A program made the translations under genes and the position numbers. Under the pieces are notes generated by a model. The model had not been told where the DNA came from and ran no database searches. It was given only the letters and a program-made list of their open reading frames with translations. A DNA stretch of 64,000 nucleotides from Apostichopus japonicus (lineage: Eukaryota; Echinodermata; Holothuroidea; Aspidochirotida; Stichopodidae), in assembly GCF_037975245.1 (NCBI RefSeq), contig NC_092563.1, positions 11,761,001 to 11,825,000 on the forward strand. Reading direction: 5' to 3'. Positions 38,240-51,132 of this stretch are shown here, piece by piece (the first letter of the stretch is position 1; every line of letters starts with the position of its first letter).

Positions 38240-39530
38240 ATAATACTGTAATGGTAATATATTATCATTCCAAAAGTATACTATAACGTTACTGTCATAA
38301 AGACTAGAACGTTACATCAATATGTTATTGTTCTGGCAATAAACTCACGTCATTCTAGTATACTGACGTTATAGTAATAGACTAACGTTATACTAATATA
38401 CCAACGTTATAATATATATATAAATATATATACTAATAACGGTTATTATAATATATGTTAATGTTATGGTAATATACTACCGCTATATGAATGTCCTTTA
38501 TTGATATAATAATAAAACAACTATATTATAATATATTAACGTTATAGTATTATACTTACCTCGTAGTACTTTAGTCACCTTATGGTTATATATAATCACC
38601 TTATGGTAATATACTAACGTAATGGTAATATACTAACGTTATGGTAATATTCTAAACTTATGGGTATATACTAACGTTATGGTTGTATAACGTAATATAC
38701 TAACCTCCTGGCAATATACTAACCTAATGGTAATATACTAACGTAATTGTAATAAACTAACGTAATGGTAATCTACTAAAGTAATAGTTATATCTGAAAA
38801 CGCAATGGTAATATCCTAACGTAATGGTAATACTAACATTATTGTAATATACTAACGTAATGGTTATATTCTAATGTTATGGTAATATACTAATGTAATG
38901 GCAATATACTAATATAATTGTAATACACTAACGTAATGGTAATATACTAAGGTAATGGTAATGGTAATAAACTAAAGTAATGGTATTTGTAATATCCTAA
39001 CGTAATGGTAATATATTAACCTAATTGTAATATACTAACGTAATGGTTATATTCCAATAAACTGGTAATATCAGTGGCGTAGGAAGGTACTTTGGAGTGG
39101 GGGGGGGCTGAAGATCGATGGCCGGCCTGGGGGAGGGGTCTAAGGGGAGGGGACACCCCCTCCCCTTTGGAATTTTTTGCATTTCCAGGTGGCCTCAGAT
39201 GCAATTTGGTGCAATATAGCACACTTCAACACTCACTCCATTTTTGTAAACTTAATTTTGTATTTTCACCTGGCCTTAGATGCAATTTGGTGCTCCAAAT
39301 GAGATTTTTTTTCTCATTTGGAAATGAAAAAGGGGTTTTCTGACTTGCGAAGCGGGGGGGGCGGAATGATACTTCCGCCCCTCCACATTTTTCACTGGGG
39401 GGGGCTGGCGCCCCCCAGGCCCCCGGTTCCTACGCCCTTGGGTAATATACCAACGTAATGGTAATATACTAACGTAATGGTAATATACTAACATCATGGT
39501 AATGTGCTAACATTATGGTAATATATAAAC
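38240..39530. repeat. Degenerate 19-bp repeat tract (AACGTAATGGTAATATACT)
   Basis: The 19-bp unit recurs with substitutions and indels over about 0.9 kb of its own sequence. It is cleanest at 38580-38760 and 39440-39500. A hAT MITE interrupts it at 39072-39440, and repeat units continue on both sides. Confidence 0.85.
39072..39440 (-). mobile_element. hAT-type MITE copy 2, with 8-bp TSD
   Basis: The same element as copy 1 in opposite orientation: left end CAGTGGCGTAGGAAGG, right end GGTTCCTACGCCCTTG. It is flanked by GGTAATAT at 39064-39071 and 39441-39448. That octamer is part of the surrounding 19-bp repeat, so this TSD is less independent than those of the other copies, but the edges match theirs exactly. 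Confidence 0.9.
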
Positions 39531-42500
39531 ATTATTTTGTCGGTAATAAATGCTACCTCCTTTTATCTTGTAATAAATTATGTACACTTATAGGGACTAT
39601 CAAGCAACGAATGTTGATCTACAAGTCGATATTGAAACATGCAATTAATGTGTCTGTAGGCCTCAAATCGTTGCTAAGACGAAACAAATGCAGATAGATT
39701 TAAACGTCATCTTATTGGCGCCTACACGGACGAAAATGGATCTGTAAATAATCTTGACACTACTGTTAGAAAGACCACAAAAGTACGTAAAGATATGTCA
39801 ATGTCAAGAAAACCACAAAATGACTCTACACAATAACGGTGTGGGTGGATAAGCTTATACAATTTGTAATTATCACTGTAGATCCTTGCAAATTTAATAC
39901 TGTTTAACCCGCTCATTATTTCATAATACAGACACTTTCACAGGCTGCAAAGCCAGTTCTCGAAAGTAATTCTCACTATAGAACTGCAATGTTTAATAGG
40001 GATATGCTGGGGTGAATGTATGTAGTGAAACCCGCGTCCTGACAGCCGAATTATTGGAAAGTTAAAGATGAATAAAATTTATGAAGGTGCGTACAAGTAG
40101 TGGAGGGGCAGTAGAGACTCAAACTTTGAGGGATATTGGGTAATGTGACTTTGCTTTGAGGGGGCAATCCACTAAGTTGAATCAAAACTTTTCCGAGAAA
40201 ATGGATCATTCATGCATTATGTACCACAATTCCACTATTTGATTGTTTACCAACAACAGATCATTTTCTAATTACACTGTTTACATCACAAAATGGTATT
40301 TTTTTGTACTTACAAAACTAAGTTTCAGTTTTAAATTCTTTAGGCGTACCACAAATCTCAGTTTATAGAGAAGCGTAGAATATCTTCAACGGAACTGTTA
40401 ACAATTTCAAATTTGAAAAATATGACCGTTTTTACCCTGTGAAAATAGTAACACAAGATACGAACGAAACTCAGCAACCAAAGCAACATACCGTGGCTAG
40501 CAATGCTTTTAACAGTCCATTGGGATATAAGTTTCATAATGCTAAAATGGTTATTTATTGGTTATTATACTTATATTGTTATGATAGAACACGTGGCTCT
40601 CCTCATATGTGGTAGTGTTGCCACTAAGGCAGGTTCACGTAGTTCCGTAGTGAGGGACTAGAGAAGACGACTTTACTGTTACCTATAGCAGACTCAATGT
40701 GTCTGGATTTAATGAATCACATGGACTGCATCTTGCCTTTATTTCTGTGCTGTGACTCTCTGATTTATGCGGCCCTTGTTAGTGAGATATTACAGCAGAG
40801 CCCCACCGCAGCCACTATGCGTTCCTGGTCGAGTAGTTTGGTCCCTCGGTCTGGTCCCTCGAAGAATGTGACATTTGATAAAGGAGCACAGAGGAAGGAA
40901 CTTTCCCAAAACAGATTAATATATGGAAAGAGAATGTGTGTTATTTGTGATTTTTTCTTTTCTTTTAAAGACTGTTGTGAGGTGGTGGACAACTGGTGAG
41001 ATTTGGGTTGAATGTTATTTTTGTAGAAGTTACGTTGGCCTAAATGGGACGTTGGAAGTTGCAACCTTTTTTACCCCAGATTTTCTCATCTATAGAGTTT
41101 CTATACTATTTCGTCTTCTTTGTTTTATCCCGAGTTCATGTACTTATCTAAAATCTCTTCTCAAGTTTGTAGCTTTTCATATTGAAATTTTGATTAGTTC
41201 CTAAAATTTCGACTTTCCAATTGCTAATTTCAAATATATCTTCGGAATTTTATACCAAACCTGTTGTGTTAAATTTTTTGTTGGTATCAACATTTCAACT
41301 GTTAACTCAATATCATACGTTGTTGCGACTTTCTCTCAAAGTTTGCAAAATTACAACCTACAAAATGTGTCCAACCCAACAGGGGTATAGGAGAGGGACG
41401 GGCTGAACAATTGACAATCACTTCTCTGGATTACCCACTTTTGATTTTTTTTTATAAACATAGGCTCTGTATAACAGGCTTGGAAGGGACGAAGATGTAA
41501 ATGCATTAGAGGTGAAAATAGAATACATGGTAGAATCAGTTCATATCCCACGCTAAATAAATGTTTTGTTCCAGAGGGATTGATCGATATCTTCTCAAAT
41601 ACTTTAGATGGTTTAAAAAGCAGAAGAATCATCATGGAAACTGTGGTATAAAGAGGTTCCTGCTTTAGTGCAAGACTGCAGTGAAGAAAATCTAATAATA
41701 TGACATCACTTGGTATAAAAATATCAAATCAATGACAATATACGCGTAAATTTATCTATCCAGCTATAACTTTGCTTTTGGCAGATCAGAAAAGAATCTT
41801 TCTCTACCTGCGTCTTTATATCATATGTATATTGTTTGCTTGTATATCATATCTCATATGACATGGGACCACTTGGTATAACAAAATACAAATGTTTATT
41901 TATGGACTGATATTAATTGTTCTAGTGTTAAACAGTACCATATATAATTCTGTAAATTAATAATACTGAAATCGCAACAGCAACAGACAATGGCATTATT
42001 TCTAACGAAACGCGCCACTGGTTTATAATTTTCAATTATCGATGCGGTCGACGTACAATTTTCTTAATCACGTAGTTTTGTCACCGGAAAATGTCTCTTT
42101 GTTAAGATGACCGTCCTCTTGTCTTTAATAGTACAACTACAGTCAATTAATAAACAAGACACTACTTTAAACGCATCTATACTTCCGTGAAAATAAACGC
42201 CCAGTAATGATGAAACTGCAAAATTATCGCGACAAGGGTTATTTCATTTCTCTTCTGAATGCCTATGAAAAATAACGAGAGTCTGCTTGTATCATAACTG
42301 AAAAGCAATCCACAATGCTATGGTAAAATATAGACAAAAGCTGAAACAATAAACCCTGTCAATCAAAATTCTCAAATTGATCAAACGCTCCAGATTTCTA
42401 TATTTGAAGATTCCTTTTTATGAACTCATAAAAATATTCAGTCAGTTTTTAGAAGATAAACAGTGACATGTTTATGGTTTATGTACATGGTTTAGCGCTC

Positions 42501-42706
42501 ATGAAATAAGGGGCGATGGATATCGTTGTTGTTTGTCATGGTAGGGCATTTTTAATGATTTCTATACGCTCACATCAAAAGGAATCATTAATGCGAACAC
42601 CACAATTTATTTCAGACATGTTTCTTAAGTCACACATGAGTTAAACTCGTTTAAGGTACGTCTCAACAGATGAAGAATACAGATTGCAATATTCTGTGAG
42701 GTCGGT
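39531..42706. other. No recognisable feature
   Basis: AT-rich sequence without repeats that I could pair to others in the window. The frame at 40697-40999 overlaps an opposite-strand frame of similar length and has no family motif. Confidence 0.5.
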
Positions 42707-42713
42707 TACAAAA

Positions 42714-43420
42714 GGCCGGGCAGCGATTTTTTTCCAAACTGAACTGACACTGAAATTATTTCCTCGATTCTGATTGGCTCCCAGCGAGCACGTGATATAC
42801 TTTAGTATTCAACATGGATCCCTCCATACTCTGTCGATATCAGTATGATCAACACGAACAAATTCCAGATATTCACATTAGCAACTTTCCAGAATTTTTA
42901 GTAGGTATATATGAACGAAAGTATATAGTGTTCTTAACACAATGAAGCAACTATTCCCAACTACTGTGCCCATGCATTATAGGCAGTCCTCGATCGTTTG
43001 TTTACTCGCTTGACTCCGCTCTACACAACACATGTAATGTAGCCTATTGTACTGTGTATAGTATACAACACCATAAAACACAGTGCATTTGTAATTGTAT
43101 ACATGTAGCCGATGTACATATGTACAAGGTGTTTGTGTACATTCGGAGGTGCAATACTTTTAGTTTTATAATCATAAATTCGATCATATAAAATAAAAAT
43201 GGGAAGAAAAGAGAAAAAGAATTGGGGAAAAAAGAAATAAAAAATATATAATTAAAAATAGGCCTACCACCTAAAGAGGACTCGAACCCATGCCCTAAGG
43301 ATCACTTCGGATTCATTGATAAACGCAGACTACCATTCCGGTTTTGATCAGCCAATCAGAATCGAGGAAATAATTTCAGTGTCAGTTCAGTTTGGGAAGA
43401 AAAAATTGCGGCCGGGCAAT
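42714..43420. mobile_element. Fold-back/MITE-like element with 46-bp perfect inverted repeat
   Basis: Bases 42734-42779 are the exact reverse complement of 43350-43395, 570 bp apart. The similarity extends outward more weakly to GGCCGGGCAGCG and its counterpart CGGCCGGGCAA. The left arm ends in ATTGGCT, and a CACGTG lies just inside it. Inside are a 43-codon ATG frame (42813-42944) and, on the minus strand near 43255-43335, a tRNA-like stretch with the B box GGGTTCGAGTCC. I found no clear target-site duplication, so the class is open. Confidence 0.7.
43255..43335 (-). other. tRNA-like stretch inside the fold-back element
   Basis: The minus strand reads GGAATGGTAGTCTGCG, a long middle part, then CATGGGTTCGAGTCC. 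The B box is a good match and the A box is weak. It may be part of a SINE captured by the element, or the element's own pol III-like module. Confidence 0.4.
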
Positions 43421-43424
43421 GATT

Positions 43425-44254
43425 GGAGTGGCGTAACTCCTTTCGATGCAACCGAGGGACTGTGACAGGAAAGAGAGGAGGCAAATAGTTGGTTGGAAGA
43501 CGATTAAAGAGGACTATTTAGATTTTTGGTCCACCGTCAAGACTGGACCACTCAACAAACGTACAATATATTTAATCCTGTAGAAGTTCTCTTTGTTTCC
43601 CTGGCTATCGCTGCCTTGTCCTTCTCCTACACTTGTCATTCTTCCTCCTCCTTTTTGACTTCTACACTGGTCTTAAATTTTCTGCTGAAATTAATGTATG
43701 AAGTCATAAATTCACCAATCATTGATTTTCCGAGGTTTCTATCCATTACTTGAAAAGACCTTCGTTTTAAAAGAATGATAACAATTACCCAACCTAATAT
43801 CCTTATATTTACATAGACTTTATCTAGCATGAAGGTTAGCTTCACCAAAACACAGTCTTTACCATAAATATACAAAGGGGCGAACAACCGATGGCGCATT
43901 AAATTGAGTTCCATTCAAATTAACTGATGATCCGTTCGTACAAATAACCATTTGTGTTCTGAGTGCACGAGACGCAAACGTGCAACTACTACTTACGGAC
44001 GTTCTGCTAAAGCGTATTGTTTGCAGCACAGGTGTATACTACACGCTGAGAGAAACAGGCAATTTTATAGTGGGCGGCACTTCTAGACCTGATTTATTCA
44101 CATTTTATAAAATGGCATGATTCATTTATTTGACTGCTCCATGGAGTGGTTATTTTTAAATGACATGGTCTAGCTGCAAAGCTGAATCTCATATTGCTCA
44201 TATTACTGATCTGTAGATAGTCAATACATTTTAATATATCTCTCCATGGTTATG
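43425..44254. other. No recognisable feature
   Basis: AT-rich sequence between the fold-back element and hAT MITE copy 3. The open frames present overlap on both strands and show no motif. Confidence 0.5.
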
Positions 44255-44262
44255 CTTGTTTA

Positions 44263-44639
44263 CGGGCGTAGGAACAGGGGGGGCTGGGGGGGGGGGGGCG
44301 CCAGCCCCCCCCCCCAGTGAAAAATGTGGAGGGGCGGAAGTATCATTCCGCCCCCCGCTTCGCAAGTCAGAAAACCCCTTTTTCATTTCCAAATGAGAAA
44401 AAAAATCTCATTTGGAGCACCAAATTGCATCTAAGGCCAGGTGAAAATACAAAATTAAGTTTACAAAATGGAGTGGGTGTTGAAGTGTGCTATATTGCAC
44501 CAAATTGCATCTGAGGCCACCTGGAAATGCAAAAAATTCCAAAGGGGAGGGGGACACCCCCTCCCCTTAGACCCCTCCCCCAGGCCGGCCATCAGTCTTC
44601 AGCCCCCCCCCCACTCAAAAGTACCTTCCTACGCCACTG
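44263..44639 (+). mobile_element. hAT-type MITE copy 3, with 8-bp TSD
   Basis: Same orientation as copy 1. It is flanked by CTTGTTTA at 44255-44262 and 44640-44647. The left end reads CGGGCGTAGGAAC, two bases shorter than CAAGGGCGTAGG in copy 1; the right end is identical (CCTACGCCACTG). The G/C runs and the two internal hairpins are shared with the other copies. Confidence 0.9.
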
Positions 44640-44647
44640 CTTGTTTA

Positions 44648-46485
44648 TATGATATTTGTAAGGTTCAGGGTTACATACCGACTAACTCGCAATGACATTA
44701 ATGTAAGTAATGTGACCTAACATATGGAGCAGTAATGCATATTCATGCTCACCCTGGATATCGGTACACCTCGTTCAGACTTGTTGCTAAACATAATCAC
44801 AGTACTATGAACATTACAATAACGCATCTAAGTTATTTTTTACTAAGTTCCCAGTAAACCAGCTTAGTGATAGCTAACTTTGGAACGACTGTGGTCTGAA
44901 CCCTAAATAAACCGTGCACGTAATTAGAACATGAGTGGCCAAAGGTTTGTTTTCAGTTTGTACCAATAGGTGGTTACAAATTGATGAGAACCATCATAAT
45001 GACTTCCACGTTTCCTTTCACATATTAAATTCTTTAACAACAGTGCAGCGCGAACTAAGGATGACGTATGCACTTAAACGGAATTGGTTTTCAGCTGGCC
45101 AGCTGATTGAGGTACTTATTTTCTGTGAAACGTGATGGGAAAAAATTGACATTTTCACGGAGATAGGGTTGTGCGTTTGGGATGAAAATTCCGATGTTTA
45201 TTTTATGTTGGACTATGTCAATCTTAATCTATCGTAATAGCGACATAACAATGTACACCTGCACAGTCACGACATTTTGAAATATCGACGAAAGTTTTTC
45301 ATGCATTAATAAAAACTCGACTCCAACAGTAAATATCTCTCATCAAGCTCTAAGATGCAAGGTTGTGCTGATCAAAATGCAAGTTCTTTTAGAAATGGAT
45401 TTGTGGTTTCCGTGGAATCATAAGTGCCACTGGGAGATCATAAACGCACTAAGCATGAGGTTCGCAACACTTAATTTAGTGATGAAATTAATATATCATT
45501 GATAGTGAGTTCATTCCTTGCAACGCCAATGGCTATATACGTGTATATACGTTGATGTCCACTATCCTTGTTGTTGATAGGAAGGAATTTAAAAAGAACT
45601 TTACAAAAGAGAACTAGGTCAAAAGTGAATATTCCCCGGAAGCCAAGTCATAATTTAAACGTGGATAGAAGGTACAACATAATGTGTAATAATAATAATA
45701 AGGTAAATGAACTGCAGACATTATGTGAGCGAATACATTTCTTGAATTAATCCGAAACGGAAAACTGAGTCAATGCTATATTTACCTTCATTTTTGCCTT
45801 TCAAAATCTCTAGTGAATTTCAAGTAGGTAAAAAACGTGGTATCACATACATACTCTCGACATATGCAATCAATACAATGAAAGGAAATGAACGTTTTCT
45901 TTTGTTAAACTCAGTGTAAAATACCGTAAAACAAGGTGTGCCGACATTGGGTTTGTTTCCAGGCACTGCTATAGGCACTGCTATAAGAATGTACAGTTGG
46001 TACTTGTTATACAACTATATATGTGTATACATTTGCTTGTGTAACGGTTAACTTACGCCTACTCGTTTACACCTATAAGCCCCAAACCCAGTATACCATC
46101 AAAGAATGGGTGATATTCAGAATCAAAATGACCATGACGATAGTGTACAGAGGAATGTTAAAAAATATTTTTCTTCTTCTTTAGGTTATAACTAGGTTAC
46201 AGTTTTGGGACTGAACTTTAAAGTCATATTAATTTCAGCATAAAATGTATGCTGATATTTGTTTTACAAAGGGGCAGCTGTTGGAGTTCAAGTATTATCA
46301 CCCAAGAATGTTCTTTTCACAGCGCATGTCCGAAGTCAATTATAATGATCCTAATCAATAATACTAATCATTTTTTTTTTATCCGACGCTTGAGCGGGAG
46401 AAGACTTTTACATTTTGAACTCATATTTGTATATTTTAAGTTTAGAAAGTCATTTCGTACTGTGAAAAAGTAGATTTCTCTTGTA
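44648..46485. other. No recognisable feature
   Basis: AT-rich sequence. A small GGCACTGCTATA direct repeat at 45962-45984 is the only structure noted. Confidence 0.5.
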
Positions 46486-46487
46486 TT

Positions 46488-46597
46488 AAAAACCCACCTT
46501 ACTACCACCCGGCCAGGGTTCGAACCCCGAACCTTCCGACTGCCAACCCCCATTGCTTCCAATGCCACCGCCTTTGTCCACTCGGCCACAGCACCAG
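46488..46597 (-). mobile_element. SINE-B copy 3, head only
   Basis: The minus strand reads GGTGCTGTGGCCGAGTGGAC, AAAGGCGGTGGCATTGGAAG, a long variable arm, GGGTTCGAACCCTGGCC, GGTAGTAAGGTGGG. The head is cleaner than in copies 1 and 2, with A box and B box intact, but the SINE body is cut off soon after. An isolated tRNA pseudogene of the Ser/Leu class is the alternative. Confidence 0.75.
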
Positions 46598-47325
46598 TAA
46601 CATAAATGGCATTCCTTTATTTCAGTAATAGAAGTGCAGTATGTTTCAACCAACAATAGTGATATAAATGTATTCATGGGGAAGATGTAAGGTACATAAC
46701 TTTTGAAATAAAGGGCGGATTTACCTTTGAACTACAATTTTTTTTGCTGATGCAATACGAAGTTGTAGTATACCATCGACTCTAAACCCGACTCTTTACT
46801 AATGTTAACATCTCCTTCATACAGTTTTTTTTCATTTTTGTGCATCCTGTAGGCTTAACTGAGTTTTAGCGAACATTATTGAGTAACAGAATAATACCCG
46901 ATGGGTAAACGTGCATATTCATTTAGCAGCATGCACCGTAATGCATTCATCTTAAGTGGATTGTCACTGTTTCGGGGAAAGCAGTTTTAGTCAAACTAAT
47001 TTATTACGTCGGTTACCCTCCCAATTAACTGATGGTGAACACGAATGAGAGGCACACTACATGCCAAAAACTTGCAATACAAAAACATCACTTGCAGAAT
47101 GTTTTGTGGGACCGACATTGTTCATTGCTAGTACATGGTCTGCACTCAACATTATACTTGTTAGTGAAGATCACAACCAATGTACAGTGCTTATACATAC
47201 ACTCAACAAAAAAGGTGATATCCAACATACAAGGATGTGAAGAGAGTTGCAACAGACAATTACGTGCAAGAGAAAGTGCCTATACGTCATTGTGAAAGTT
47301 CGAAAGTATATTATCAGTATACGCA
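46598..47325. other. No recognisable feature
   Basis: AT-rich sequence; the frame at 47032-47295 shows no motif. Confidence 0.45.
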
Positions 47326-47329
47326 GAAG

Positions 47330-47780
47330 ACAGTGCTTAACCTAAGTCTGCACATGAGATAGGGCTTATCGTCACTAAGTGCAGAAGTTACTGGCTCCGG
47401 ATAGGCCGGTGCAGCCGAGGGTGTGTGCTGTAAACATGTGCAGTGGACAGTGTTTGCTGCTCTTATGTGTTGTGGAGAGTACTTGAAGTCGATGCATGCA
47501 GCCAAGGTGTTTTCTGCCAGTATCTGCAGGGAGACTGACTGCATGAAGCTACCAGCCATTGTTGATGCAAAGGATAAATGCCGTCGGTATATACAGCCGG
47601 GTGTGCTTCCTGACAACAAGTGCAGAAGGCGATATAGACTACAATAGGTAGTAGAGGGTGTTTGCTATCAGTGTATGAAAGCGAGAATGTTAACTATCGT
47701 GCAGGACACGTTATATAAGCAGGTGCAGTCAAGGGTGTTTGTTGCCAATGTATACATGAGATTGGCAAGTAGGCATTTGT
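47330..47780. repeat. Degenerate repeat patch around GTGCAG..(A/G)AGGGTGTTTGCTG
   Basis: Phrases such as GTGCAGCCGAGGGTGTG, ATGCAGCCAAGGTGTTTTCTG, ACAGCCGGGTGTGCTTCCTG and GTGCAGTCAAGGGTGTTTG recur about every 75-130 bp in a locally GC-richer patch. This looks like a diverged minisatellite. The open frames on both strands here follow from the repeat. Confidence 0.5.
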
Positions 47781-50700
47781 GTGGTTACCGTATCTGTTTT
47801 ACGATATAACATCTGTACTTTATGTTTAAATCAACGAATGGAGGTATAAAGACAATTACGTCAGACACGAAATATTGAAATAATTTTCCACCAGAAAATA
47901 TTTACTCAAACGTAGATTTGCGTACTTACCATAACCGACTGCCAATGACGAGAAATACATTCCCTTCTTGCAATTATATTTATAATAAGTCAATCACTCG
48001 CATGCCTTATGTTTAGATTTTTTACTATTTATTTTGATATTACTAAACGCAAAGTTTAGTGGCAAGTCATTGTTATGATACACATATCACAAGTTCTTCA
48101 CAAGTGGACCTACAAATTAACATTTGTAATATTTCCTGACGCCTTACATGGCCGCCCTCTTCATTTGATTTAGTTTCCAATGTATTTAACACTGACATAT
48201 AGAATAGCTTCTTGTTTAATGCTGCCGTCATGCTTCACCATGTTAGCGTAATTCTTTAATTGAGGAGAATCAAATGAGAACGTCATGCACAACAGGACGT
48301 TTTATCATGGTGATACAGCAATACCAGATGCGACACGCGTGATGATGATGATGATGTATGGTGATGATTCAACTGTGTTTTCTTCTTCAAGCAATAATAT
48401 TATCTAACAATTGGCAAGACTTATGTTATCCTTCCACTCCAAAATACGTTTTTTTATTATTAATAATAACTCAGTCCGTGGTTATTTTGAACTAGAGTAT
48501 TAACTTGCTCTTTTCAACAGAAAATAGTCATTTTTGTCTCTCTCGATAGATGAGAATGATGGAAGATTCCAGTAAGCCCTCAATTAATAAGAACGTCTTT
48601 AACCCTCAAGGTATCCTTGTAATTAAATCCCTTTTTTTGTCTTTCAGGGCAAGTAATAAATCTATGTTTCACTTTTTAGTTTACATTATTGGCTTTCCTG
48701 ACCATTCTTCTTTAAAGTTTCCGAAGTTTCATCATAAAATGATAGCCCTTATTTTCACCAATTCGGCTTGTCAGAATGATGGAGAGGATTTGTAATTAAA
48801 CTCTACCATGACGGAGCGTGTCACTTTGAAGATGGACTGAGTTTTCTACTGAAAGACTCCTGGCTATTATTTACGATAAAAAAGGAGAATTGACTTCCTC
48901 CAGACTCGTTTTGTGCTAAAGGCTATATCGAACTCAATCCTGTGTAAATGTCGGAGTTAGCCACAATTTAAATGCAGTTTCTAGGAGACTGTTTTAGAAA
49001 TTGTATACCCTTATCCAATGAATGAATTAAGCTAGTTTTGACATTTCAAAGGTGAATAAGAACTGAACTGATATCAGCAAATGCAAAACAAATGCGTCAG
49101 AGGTGTAACACATTTAGTTCAGTAAAACATTTAGTGACATTGTTGTCAACTGATGCAGGATGTTACATTGATGTCGTTAAGCATGTACCAAACATAGAAA
49201 TATAAAAAAATACAACAGTTCTGTATTGTATGGTTTCAATTTACACAAGGTTTAACGTACCCTTGAATTAGACTGACGTCATGTTACGTTAGCAACAAAT
49301 TTAATAATGATAGCTATATCTTGATTTATAAGGTAATTAGCTGTCACAATAGACTACGCAAGCTGGTATTTTGCTGTCTCTGTATTGTTTACTTGTCCTT
49401 TGCCTAAACAATCGACAAGAGAATGATAAACAATAGTACATACTGTATTACTATCATAATATAGTTATATGGGAAACATTCTAATCGCACCCAGAATGAC
49501 GCATGCGTACTCACCAAACGCGCATTCATCCATATTCTTTTACATGTTGTTCAGCGCCTATATTACTTTTACAAAGGGAATCTTATTACGGAATATACTG
49601 ATGAATCATTCTGCTACACATATATTGTTATTGGATACAAACAGATGAAATTCACACTGGATTCATCCCCTTTAATGTTGTCATAATATGATTTCACTTG
49701 TTCTTTCTTTCATTAAAACCATCGTTCTCTTTGAGTTAACATATCTGCAATTCCTCATGTCACTTTTGATGCTCTAAAACATTTGGAATTTCGAGCTTAT
49801 CTAAGTCGTGGAACGTGCAGAATTCTTTCTAATATAGACAATGAAGTTTGGGATTAGTAGGCTTACTTTGTGATGGTTTCATACCCAAAACTATCATGAC
49901 ATCTTTACAGCTGCTGCATAATTAGAAGTTAAAATGTCTCGCGGTTTTCCTCTAAGGCACATAATATACAACGGCTCCTTGAACGTGATGGTGATTAAGA
50001 TTTATCATATTCATCATTGACCCGAGTTAATGACCATGAGATGGAGACCAAGATTACCTTGACTTATTCTTACCTGTTTGTATCATCCACGTCTGAACGC
50101 ATGGACATTAGAATATCATATTATTTTCATTTGACAGGATTACCTCGAAAAAATTACCGTAAAGTGAATAATGGATGCATGGAAATGCTTGACGAGCACA
50201 TCACAATATTACTGATCGATTTATGTCAAAGTACTTTTCAATTTTCAATGCTAATTAATACAAGAAAGCGGGTAAATTGAGCAAATACGTCATCAGCATC
50301 TATTAATATCATGTTTTATCATACAGACAGAATAACAATTATATATGAAAATGGTTATAATAATAAGTGTAGCAATTCAGAAAGGTTGCCATCGTTATAG
50401 CTCAGATGTGACTTTAAAACAAAACCTGGAACAAACCTTGAATTTTATCCCATGTTAGTAATTATTCACTGGGAGCACGATGGGGCTCACATACGCACAT
50501 GTGGAATAATTTGTTTAGGTAAGCAAGTCTGAGGGGCAACTAGTCCATGCCGCACGTTTTAAACGCTTCATTTTTTTAAAGAGAGTTTTTATGTAGTTAA
50601 GAAGTTACTCTATTTAAGGAATTTCATCTTGATCATTATTTTGACTCAACATAATCCGTGTTATATGTCTTCGGTAGAAAAGCGACGCCATGTCTGTATT

Positions 50701-50820
50701 ATAACATGGCATGTATTCGTTTATTATTATCACTTGTATCATAAGTTGTGTTTCCTTTACATGAAAGGACAGCGTCGCTCTGTGTTAGTTGCCTAAGTAA
50801 ACAGTTACTTTTTACTGAAA
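47781..50820. other. No recognisable feature
   Basis: AT-rich sequence. The frames at 48550-48795 and 50017-50280 have no motif or splice context that supports a gene. Confidence 0.45.
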
Positions 50821-50825
50821 AATTA

Positions 50826-51132
50826 TACAAAGCACTGTGTTTAACTTATCAACTATAGAACTCTTTAGTGCTACCCAAGTACCGTTATGCTACAAAGCAC
50901 TGTGTATAAATTAAAACCAATAGAACTCATTAGTGTTACCTAAGCACCGTTGTGCTACAAAGCACTGTGTATAAATTGAAACATACAGAACTCACTAGTT
51001 TTACCTAAGTACTGTTAAGCTACATTGCACTGTGTATAGCTAAACACCTATAGAACTCCCTAGTGTTACCTAAGTACCGTTGTGCTACAAAGCACTGTGT
51101 ATAACTAAACACATACATAACTCACTATATAG
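50826..51132. repeat. 65-bp minisatellite, about 4.7 copies
   Basis: The unit begins ACAAAGCACTGTGTATAAAT and contains TAGAACTCATTAGTGTTACC and TAAGCACCGTTGTGCT. Copies differ at about one base in ten. It is unrelated in sequence to the other 65-bp array near the window end. Confidence 0.9.

Noticed and set aside
40697-41064. Two overlapping frames of about 100 codons on opposite strands
   Set aside because: No domain or splice support. The similar length on both strands argues for chance.
42813-42944. 43-codon ATG frame as a host gene
   Set aside because: It lies inside the fold-back element and has no homology I recognise. It is kept only as part of that finding.
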